Shown: positions 34,023-39,814 of the stretch, piece by piece
Position numbering within the stretch: position 1 is the first letter of the stretch
How the letters are laid out: every line of letters starts with the position of its first letter
From: Saprospiraceae bacterium
GTDB lineage: Bacteria > Bacteroidota > Bacteroidia > Chitinophagales > Saprospiraceae
NCBI GenBank assembly: GCA_024762995.1
Contig: JANTGI010000012.1
Span: forward strand, 1 to 39,814
DNA length: 39,814 nt
Direction of reading: 5' to 3'
Notes under the pieces: generated by a model
Database searches by the model: none
Told to the model about the DNA's origin: nothing
Seen by the model: the letters and a program-made list of their open reading frames with translations, nothing else
Position numbers and translations under genes: made by a program

Positions 34023-34058
34023 AGTAGGCAATTTGTACAAAAGTACAAATTGCCTACT
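34023..34058 (-). terminator. Terminator of the second MscS gene
   Basis: AGTAGGCAATTTGTAC and GTACAAATTGCCTACT form a perfect 16 bp stem around AAAA. On the minus strand it is followed by seven Ts. It is 28 bases beyond the MscS stop. Confidence 0.92.
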
Positions 34059-34086
34059 CAAAATAATGTTAGAAAAATCAAGCCGG

Positions 34087-34911
34087 TTAGTTCTTCATAT
34101 GTACCACCCGTTGTTCAAATGGAGCTTCGTATCCGGCTTCGCCCAATTTTTTAGCGATTTCACCACGTAATCCCCAAAATACATCCCAGTAATCTTCTAC
34201 CGTAGAAAAAGGAAGTGCGGTTAATTGGATGTTGTTATTGGTTAATTCTGTGACATAAACAGATGGTGCCGGGTCTTTTAGTACTTTGTCGGAAGAAGTC
34301 AGCACATCCATGACGATGGATTTGGCCTTTTCGATGTCTGCTCCATAACGAATGGCGAAAGGGATATCCGAACGCACACTGCCTTTTTTGGAGTAATTCA
34401 CAATATTACCGGCAAATAGTGGTCCGTTGGGGATGATGGCGGTTTTGTTCTGAAAAGTCTCTAAAACGGTCACAAGAACAGAAAGCTCTTTGACAAATCC
34501 AAGTTGACCCTGTACCTCAATCAGGTCCCCAACTTTGTAGGGTCTGAAAATCAGCAACAATACTCCGGCGGCAAAATTGCCCAAGGCTCCCTGAAGTGCC
34601 ATGCCAATCGCTAATCCAAGCATGCCAAGTACGGCTATAAAGGAAGTCGTCTCTACTCCGACTTGCCCAGCTACCGCTATAAATAGCATGACTTTGAGCA
34701 AAAATCCAATCAATGTTAAAATAAACGGACGCAGTGTTGCATCAATGTGACGAGTTTCCATCAGGCGTCCGACGGCACGCATAATGGCTTTGATAATCCA
34801 AAGACCTATCAGTAAGGTCACGATGGCCATGACTAATTTGGGGCCCCATTCTCCAAGAGAGCCGCCTAGTTTTTCCAAGAAAGTGGCCTTCAGCGTTTCA
34901 AAAATTTCCAT
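34087..34911 (-). CDS. MscS-family mechanosensitive channel (second copy)
   Basis: 274 residues. Same plan as the protein at 18431-19252: three membrane helices, pore helix GLAIGMALQGALGNFAAGVLLLI (about 97-119), beta domain with FRPYKVGDLIEVQG and IPNGPLFAGNIVNYSKKGS, then the C-terminal domain. Identity in the pore and beta region is high but the termini differ, so these are paralogues and not a recent duplication. It is a single-gene unit with its own terminator; a hairpin element lies about 60 bases upstream of its start. Confidence 0.93.
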   Translation of the reverse strand: MEIFETLKATFLEKLGGSLGEWGPKLVMAIVTLLIGLWIIKAIMRAVGRLMETRHIDATLRPFILTLIGFLLKVMLFIAVAGQVGVETTSFIAVLGMLGLAIGMALQGALGNFAAGVLLLIFRPYKVGDLIEVQGQLGFVKELSVLVTVLETFQNKTAIIPNGPLFAGNIVNYSKKGSVRSDIPFAIRYGADIEKAKSIVMDVLTSSDKVLKDPAPSVYVTELTNNNIQLTALPFSTVEDYWDVFWGLRGEIAKKLGEAGYEAPFEQRVVHMKN

Positions 34912-34969
34912 ATTGTTTAGTTTTATGGCTCTTATCTTGTACCATCAAAACCATAAGGAACACACCCCA

Positions 34970-35117
34970 AATAAATGTACTTTTTATGTGGCTTCTTTTG
35001 TGATTATTCTGCGTTGCTCATCACTCTGGTAGCCCTGCTACCATCGCTCTTACCGCCTTGCCTAATCCCAAAATAATCTCACCTAACTAAGTACATTTAT
35101 TCTGATTGTGTCCCTAA
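34970..35117 (-). repeat. About 130-148 bp interspersed hairpin element, copy B
   Basis: The reverse complement matches 15416-15560 along nearly its whole length. The ends are a perfect inverted repeat, AATAAATGTAC (34970-34980) and GTACATTTATT (35091-35101); the centre holds GGTAGC-AGG-GCTACC. A 16-base tail, TTAGGGACACAATCAG on the minus strand, is shared with copy A on one side only. Read in the same sense as copy A, it also lies upstream of a gene start (MscS at 34911). Confidence 0.87.
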
Positions 35118-35376
35118 GTATCGTTTTCTCCAAAAATAGAAACATCTGCCCACTCGAAAGGTATTCCTACTCTAGTCATAAATATTTCTACTCTCCAAGA
35201 AGAAATACTTATCAACAAACAAACGAAGAAAAAAATATTTCAGCATCCAATACTACAGGATAATCACCGGTTAAAGTACTGAAAAAATAATTTCAGTATG
35301 TAAAATAGTTACTTCGCAAATATAAGGATTATCCTGTCACAAAACTAGTAAAAGTATGGATAAATTAGGGGTGGAG
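35118..35376. other. AT-rich intergenic region
   Basis: Between the hairpin element and the end of the minus-strand glycosyltransferase. No frame, promoter or strong hairpin that I can support. Confidence 0.5.
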
Positions 35377-36096
35377 TTACTTGCGTACAAAATAATACTT
35401 CAAAATCGCATAAATCGCCCGCAAACCATCACGCCAGCCTATTTTTTTGCCTTCTTCGTAGGTTCGACCATAGTAGGAGATGCCTACTTCATAAATTCGG
35501 GCATTTGGATGGCGGGCAATTTTGGCAGTGACTTCCGGTTCAAATCCAAATCGCTTCTCTTTTAAATTCAAGGACTTGATGATGTCTGCACGAAATAACT
35601 TGTAGCAGGTTTCCATGTCCGTTAAATTTAGATTCGTAAACATATTGGATAGTCGAGTCAAAAAACGATTGCCGATAGAATGCCAAAAGAATAAAATACG
35701 GTGGGGTTTGCCACCAATAAATCGGGAGCCATAGACCACATCCGCAAATCCATCTAAAATAGGCTTCAAAAGTATATTGTACTCCTGTGGATCATATTCT
35801 AAATCCGCATCTTGAATGATGATATAATCTCCCGTGGCTTTAGCAATGCCGGTATGTAATGCAGCGCCTTTGCCTTGATTAATGAGGTGGTCAAAGTAGG
35901 CTATATCCAAATGGGGATGATTTTTTTGATAATTCAAGACCGCTTGGCGGGTATTATCAGATGAGCAGTCATTGACAATGATTAATTCTTTGGTTAACCC
36001 ATTGATTAACTCTACCTCATTCACTTTATCCAAAATAAGATGAATAGTTTTTTCTTCATTATAAGCCGGAATGACAATGGAAAGTTTTTGACTCAT
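35377..36096 (-). CDS. DPM1-like family 2 glycosyltransferase (polyprenyl-phosphate sugar synthase type)
   Basis: 239 residues from ATG at 36096 ([19 protein letters not shown]). A longer frame reaches to 36288, but the extra residues are not family-like and a promoter box lies at 36119-36126, inside that extension. Motifs: [39 protein letters not shown] (DAD metal site, by position about 80-108), GSRFIGG and the [14 protein letters not shown] segment. Such soluble enzymes charge undecaprenyl phosphate with a sugar for use by GT-C enzymes outside the membrane. The GT-C protein at 12012-13544 could be a user; this is inference. There is no C-terminal membrane helix pair. Confidence 0.9.
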   Translation of the reverse strand: MSQKLSIVIPAYNEEKTIHLILDKVNEVELINGLTKELIIVNDCSSDNTRQAVLNYQKNHPHLDIAYFDHLINQGKGAALHTGIAKATGDYIIIQDADLEYDPQEYNILLKPILDGFADVVYGSRFIGGKPHRILFFWHSIGNRFLTRLSNMFTNLNLTDMETCYKLFRADIIKSLNLKEKRFGFEPEVTAKIARHPNARIYEVGISYYGRTYEEGKKIGWRDGLRAIYAILKYYFVRK

Positions 36097-36118
36097 AGAT
36101 TCTGTTATGGTGAAGGGA

Positions 36119-36126
36119 CAAAGGTA
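36119..36126 (-). promoter_or_regulatory. Promoter -7 box (TACCTTTG) of the DPM1-like gene
   Basis: On the minus strand TACCTTTG matches TAnnTTTG exactly and is 22 bases upstream of the ATG at 36096. It supports that start. The -33 element is not clear. Confidence 0.55.
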
Positions 36127-36288
36127 CAAAAAAAGAACTTCTTTGGTCTTTTTGGTTCCCAAATTGTAAGGCAGACGAATTATTGTCTTACCTGTCGATA
36201 CTTCTTCGGTCTGATGGTATAGCAATTTAACGGTATCGCTCATTCTTGGTTGTGTGGCATTGGTGAATGGTAAAAGGTTAAGGGTCAA

Positions 36289-36639
36289 AGGGTTATAAGA
36301 TTTGATTTCGGTCTGTTTCCTTAATATTTGGACTCTGTTAGATTAGAAGGCAAGATTTTTTAGAGATGCTTTGATAAGCTTTTATGCTTTTCTCGGTTAT
36401 AAACCCAATAACCACAGGCTATTTTAAGTGCCTAAACCTGAGTTATTTAACTTTCGGCCTGCCTAGCGCAGTTTACGTCACGGCTTGGCGGTAGGCAGAA
36501 AGGTGCTTCGGTCTAACGATGTACCGATACAACGGTATCGCTGCTGCAGGCAGGGTCAAAGGATATCGAGGCGTTCATCACCTGCTATTGTTGGTTTTTT
36601 GTGTATTGGTCAACGCTCACTTTATAACAAAAATTCCTG
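36289..36639. other. Intergenic region with a GC-rich hairpin and degenerate octamers
   Basis: Lies between divergent genes. CTGCCTAGCGC (36459-36469) pairs with GCGGTAGGCAG (36488-36498), 10 of 11 bases. Directly after it come octamers in register, CGGTCTAA-CGATGTAC-CGATACAA-CGGTATCG (36509-36540), which resemble the array at 10625-10774. No gene; the open frame from 36519 is an artificial extension of the SulP gene. Confidence 0.6.
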
Positions 36640-36647
36640 TACTTTTG
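36640..36647 (+). promoter_or_regulatory. Promoter -7 box (TACTTTTG) of the SulP gene
   Basis: Exact match to TAnnTTTG, 24 bases before the ATG at 36672. It supports that start over upstream ATGs. A -33 element at proper spacing was not found. Confidence 0.5.
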
Positions 36648-36671
36648 CCGCTTGCTTTTGAAAAATCGAAT

Positions 36672-38507
36672 ATGGAGTTTGTAAGAAAGAGAATGGCAAA
36701 CATCAAAAATGATGTTTTGTCGGGTTTGACTGTTGCCTTAGCTTTGGTTCCGGAGGCGGTGGCTTTTGCCTTTGTGGCCGGAGTTGATCCATTGGTTGGG
36801 CTTTATGCGGCGTTTATGATTGGGGGGATAACCTCTATTTTTGGAGGTCGCCCGGGGATGATATCCGGTGCAACAGGTGCATTGGCCGTAGTGATGGTGG
36901 CTTTGGTGGCAAAAGGGAATGCCATGGGGGCAGAAGAGGAGCAATTGGGGCTGTATTATCTGTTTGCAACGGTCATACTCATGGGTTTTATTCAGATGGC
37001 TGCCGGTTTTTTAAAATTGGGCAAGTTTGTTCGCTTGATTCCGCATCCGGTGATGATGGGATTTGTCAATGGGCTGGCTGTCGTTATTTTTCTGTCGCAA
37101 ATAGGAATGTTTAAACATACAGAGAAAGACCCTTACGGGAATTTTAAATATATAACAGAGTCTGTTGCTCAAAAATATACAATCAAAGGCGATACTGTTT
37201 TAGATACGGATTCCGGGGTTGTTTTATTCCGAAAAGAAGGCAACCGGCTTATTTATCCTACGACAGGACAAGCGCTTTATGAAATTAATGATGGGCAAGT
37301 CTATGATGCTAAGACGCATCAAGTTAAGTTCAATATTGAAGATGGTGGGATTTATAGTATAGAAAAAAAAGGGAAAGCAAAGATTTTTCTGCCTAGGTCT
37401 CAGTTACTATGGATGATTGGTTTGGTCTTGTTGACGATGTTGATGATGTGGGTCTTACCTTTGCTTTCGCCAAAAATACCTGAAGCGTTGGTGGCGATTG
37501 TTATCGTTTCAGTTATTGTTATTTTGGGTCACTTGGATGTAGCGACCGTCGGTTCTTTTATTCGTGACGGTGGGGGAGAAGGTCTAAAAGGTTCTTTGCC
37601 GGTTTTTCAGAAGGATATTTTTACGAAAGTACCAATGACTTGGGAGACCTTGGTCTTTATAGGGCCATATGCGTTAATTTTAGCGGCTATCGGTTTGATT
37701 GAATCCTTGATGACCTTGAATTTAATTGACGAAATTACCGAGACTCGCGGACATTCTAATCGGGAGTGTGTCGCACAGGGAGGCGCTAATATCATTACGG
37801 GATTGTTTGGCGGAATGGGTGGGTGTGCCATGATTGGGCAGTCGCTGATTAATATCAAAAGTGGTGGTCGGACACGAATTTCCGGCATAGTGGCTGCACT
37901 GATGTTACTTGTTTTTATTTTATTTGCTTCCGGATGGATAGAGCAGGTGCCGATTGCGGCCTTGGTGGGGGTGATGTTTATGGTTGTGATAGGCACGTTT
38001 GCGTGGTCGAGTTTTAGGATATTGCCTAAAATACCCAAGATGGATGCTTTTGTGTTGATTTTGGTTTCGGCGTTGACGGTGATGTTTGATTTGGCGATAG
38101 CGGTCATAGCCGGAGTGATTGTAAGTGCATTGGTTTTTTCTTGGGAAAATGCCAAGAGAATCAGGGCCAGAAAATCCATAGTGAATGGAGTGAAAAGGTA
38201 TGAAATATATGGCCCCTTGTTTTTTGGAAGTATTCAAATGTTTAATAGCAAATTTGACGTGTCAGGAGACCCGGATGTTGTAGAGATTGACTTTATGGAA
38301 TCCAGGGTGTCAGATCACTCCGGCTTAGAAGCCTTATTTAACCTGGTAAATAAGTATGAAAATGCAGGAAAAACAGTCCATTTGAAGCATTTGAGCGAAG
38401 ATTGTAAGCGTCTGTTGCGGAAAGCTTCCTCAAAATTTGAAGAAGTTATTGTTGATGCTGTTGATGACCCTAGGTATTATGTCATGTCCGGTCAAGATGA
38501 GGCTTAA
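36672..38507 (+). CDS. SulP-family anion transporter with STAS domain
   Basis: 611 residues from ATG at 36672 (MEFVRKRMANIKNDVLSGLTVA); an ATG at 36693 is also possible, and one at 36519 is rejected because a promoter box sits between. Core SulP features: ALALVPEAVAFAFVAGVDPLVGLY, GGRPGMISGATGALAVVM, about 12-14 helices, and a C-terminal STAS domain (about 510-600) with DHSG, where the serine can be phosphorylated in relatives. SulP proteins carry sulfate, bicarbonate or other anions with Na+ or H+. Between helices near residues 145 and 245 there is an insert of roughly 90 residues of soluble, beta-like sequence (GDTVLDTDSGVVLFRKEGN to GGIYSIEKKGKAK). Substrate is not determinable. Confidence 0.92.
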   Translation: MEFVRKRMANIKNDVLSGLTVALALVPEAVAFAFVAGVDPLVGLYAAFMIGGITSIFGGRPGMISGATGALAVVMVALVAKGNAMGAEEEQLGLYYLFATVILMGFIQMAAGFLKLGKFVRLIPHPVMMGFVNGLAVVIFLSQIGMFKHTEKDPYGNFKYITESVAQKYTIKGDTVLDTDSGVVLFRKEGNRLIYPTTGQALYEINDGQVYDAKTHQVKFNIEDGGIYSIEKKGKAKIFLPRSQLLWMIGLVLLTMLMMWVLPLLSPKIPEALVAIVIVSVIVILGHLDVATVGSFIRDGGGEGLKGSLPVFQKDIFTKVPMTWETLVFIGPYALILAAIGLIESLMTLNLIDEITETRGHSNRECVAQGGANIITGLFGGMGGCAMIGQSLINIKSGGRTRISGIVAALMLLVFILFASGWIEQVPIAALVGVMFMVVIGTFAWSSFRILPKIPKMDAFVLILVSALTVMFDLAIAVIAGVIVSALVFSWENAKRIRARKSIVNGVKRYEIYGPLFFGSIQMFNSKFDVSGDPDVVEIDFMESRVSDHSGLEALFNLVNKYENAGKTVHLKHLSEDCKRLLRKASSKFEEVIVDAVDDPRYYVMSGQDEA

Positions 38508-38629
38508 ATTATTCGTAACGATTTAGGTTCTCGCAAATTTTCGCCCGGTTTTTTACGTAAAAAATACCAAGGCTTGGCCTGTATCTTCTAAAGTATGCCA
38601 ACCGACATATCCTAAGTTTAAGGTCTAAA

Positions 38630-38663
38630 TTTTTGCGGACACCAAAAAAAAAGCCTATCTTCG
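38630..38663 (+). promoter_or_regulatory. Bacteroidota promoter upstream of the small T9SS protein
   Basis: TTTTTG (38630-38635), a 20-base spacer and TATCTTCG (38656-38663) match the Bacteroidota consensus TTTG-N19-21-TAnnTTTG well. The leader to the ATG at 38704 would be about 35 bases. Confidence 0.75.
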
Positions 38664-38703
38664 CATTGTGTACCTGAATTGAGTTAAATCATAAACCAAC
38701 CAT

Positions 38704-39357
38704 ATGAAGCCATTTTTTACTTTATTTTTTGTTGTTGTGTCCATGACTTTGGGATTGGCGCAGACTTTTAGTGTGAGTCTTTTGTCTGATCAGGTTCCTT
38801 TAGATGGGACCAATGGAATGGAGATTGATTTAGAGGTGTCTAATTTGACTTCGGATACGATATTCATTGCTTGGGAAAGAACAGAGGTCAGAATGCCGGA
38901 GGGTTGGACAAGTTATATTTGTGACCCGCTCTTTTGTCTTGGCCCTAATGTCTCCTCGAAAGTGTTTTCGTTGGTAGGTAATAGTTCAGGCACTTTTTCT
39001 ATGCATGTTAATCCGACCAATGTCGATTATGCCATCCTTAGCATAAAATTTTATGACAAGAAGCATCCTAATGATTCGATTATTGGAGAATATACCTTTG
39101 GGCAGGTGACTGCGACGGATGATTTGGCGGTGGCGCCTATCGAGATTTATCCGAATCCGGCGACTTCTTTTTTCCAAATAGAAAATGGGGAAAAGGTCGA
39201 TTTGATAGAAGTTTTCGACCTTTTAGGAGTGAAGGTGCTGCAATCAACCCCGCAGAGATATGTGGATGTCACTACCTTGAAGCCCGGCTTGTACTTTGTA
39301 CGTTTGTCTGATAGAAACGGAAAGGTGTTGACCACCCAACGATTGCACAAAAACTAA
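38704..39357 (+). CDS. Small secreted protein with T9SS sorting domain
   Basis: 217 residues. Signal peptide 1-20 (ending LGLAQ). A beta-sandwich-like domain (about 21-135) with two cysteines in YICDPLFCLG is not assigned to a family. Residues about 145-217 form a type A T9SS sorting domain (IEIYPNPATSFFQIE ... LKPGLYFVRLSDRNGKVLTTQ). It should be carried across the outer membrane and attached to the surface or released. It has its own promoter and terminator, so it is a single-gene unit. Function unknown. Confidence 0.87.
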   Translation: MKPFFTLFFVVVSMTLGLAQTFSVSLLSDQVPLDGTNGMEIDLEVSNLTSDTIFIAWERTEVRMPEGWTSYICDPLFCLGPNVSSKVFSLVGNSSGTFSMHVNPTNVDYAILSIKFYDKKHPNDSIIGEYTFGQVTATDDLAVAPIEIYPNPATSFFQIENGEKVDLIEVFDLLGVKVLQSTPQRYVDVTTLKPGLYFVRLSDRNGKVLTTQRLHKN

Positions 39358-39426
39358 AAGAGCATGCTCCGTTATTGACTAATTATGTGCGGCGGAACAA
39401 GTAGCGCTTTTTTTCGTAAGAAAATT

Positions 39427-39458
39427 AAATCCCTATAAATGAAAATTTATAGGGATTT
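39427..39458 (+). terminator. Terminator after the small T9SS protein
   Basis: AAATCCCTATAAAT and ATTTATAGGGATTT form a perfect 14 bp stem around GAAA, followed by a T-rich tail. Confidence 0.88.
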
Positions 39459-39521
39459 TGTTGTTTTTACTAGCTAAAACAAATCATTCCACCTAACTTT
39501 ACGCCCTTAAATATTGCGCAG

Positions 39522-39814
39522 ATGGCAGTCAAGAATAAATCAGCTATTGTTTTTCGTAAAGGTCGGCTTTCTAAAGCCTTATTGAAGGACTTGTACCATA
39601 AGATGCTATGGCCTAGGCTTATCGAAGAAAAAATGATTAATCTACTCCGGCAGGGACAGATTAGTAAGTGGTTCTCGGGTATTGGGCAAGAGGCCATCCC
39701 GGTTGGTATCACAGCGGCTTTGGCGGAAGACGATTTTATCTTTCCGATGCACCGTAACCTAGGGGTATTTACTACGCGGCAAGTGCCTTTTGAGCGGTTA
39801 CTCTCTCAATGGTT
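39522..39814 (+). CDS. 2-oxoacid dehydrogenase E1 component (alpha-type N-terminus), cut by window edge
   Basis: 97 codons are visible from ATG at 39522 to the window end with no stop. The sequence fits the N-terminus of TPP-dependent E1 alpha: LYHKMLWPRLIEEKMINLLRQGQ, then SKWFSGIGQEAIPVGITAAL and DDFIFPMHRNLGVFTTR. These enzymes decarboxylate branched-chain 2-oxoacids or pyruvate and pass the acyl group to E2. In Bacteroidota this form is often an alpha-beta fusion of about 650-700 residues; the missing part would decide. It uses TPP, the cofactor sensed by the riboswitch at 8058, but no link in regulation is visible. Confidence 0.85.
   Translation, partial: MAVKNKSAIVFRKGRLSKALLKDLYHKMLWPRLIEEKMINLLRQGQISKWFSGIGQEAIPVGITAALAEDDFIFPMHRNLGVFTTRQVPFERLLSQW

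Noticed and set aside
36097-36288. N-terminal extension of the DPM1-like glycosyltransferase
   Set aside because: The family start is [15 protein letters not shown] at 36096, and an exact -7 box lies within the extension.
36519-36671. N-terminal extension of the SulP gene
   Set aside because: It covers octamer repeats and a promoter box (36640-36647); family similarity starts after 36672.

Overview
The window looks like a stretch of chromosome from a free-living Bacteroidota bacterium, probably near Saprospiria or a related order. Four kinds of evidence point there: secreted proteins ending in type IX secretion (T9SS) sorting domains, a SusC-type TonB receptor with a carboxypeptidase-regulatory-like domain, a periplasmic-propeller LytS-type kinase paired with a LytTR regulator, and promoters of the Bacteroidota kind (TTTG, about 20 bases, TAnnTTTG). 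No rRNA, tRNA, prophage or CRISPR array was found. The taxonomic placement is inference from gene style only.

Layout. 1-2543: a thermolysin-type (M4) secreted protease on the minus strand, cut by the window edge. 3167-6952: a kinase/regulator pair. 7070-7828: a secreted SH3-domain protein. 8058-10624: a TPP riboswitch and the TonB-dependent receptor it controls, so probably thiamine or thiamine-precursor uptake. 10625-10870: an octamer repeat array. 10988-13544: an EamA transporter and a GT-C glycosyltransferase. 13570-15393: a REP-associated tyrosine transposase (RAYT) and a DUF5691-like protein. 15574-18180: a DegT/DnrJ-fold protein without its PLP lysine, convergent with an M43-like protein whose HEXXH has become HGLGH. 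18431-23267: a minus-strand operon of M1 peptidase with C-terminal beta-barrel, MeaB GTPase and an MscS channel. 23349-26102: a lipoprotein and PaaZ, convergent across a 28-29 bp hairpin repeat. 26350-28218: two secreted proteins of unknown function. 28375-30170: a glycosyltransferase whose stop overlaps the start of an ECF sigma factor. 30309-33923: a large T9SS metalloprotease. 34087-38507: a second MscS, a DPM1-like glycosyltransferase and a SulP transporter. 38704 to the end: a small T9SS protein and the start of a 2-oxoacid dehydrogenase E1.

Taken together, much of the window concerns the cell envelope: secreted proteases, mechanosensitive channels, lipid-linked-sugar glycosyltransferases, a lipoprotein and outer-membrane import. 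The most unusual layer is between the genes. A family of about 130 bp hairpin elements (15416-15560 and 34970-35117, perhaps a relative at 3001-3094) shares the window with a RAYT, the enzyme class known to act on REP-type palindromes, and the RAYT gene itself carries a 20 bp perfect palindrome plus a 12 bp repeat in frame. Two further tandem arrays (octamers after the TonB receptor; 28-29 bp units with compensatory stem changes) sit directly behind stop codons. Two neighbouring proteins have lost key catalytic residues of their families and are candidate pseudoenzymes.
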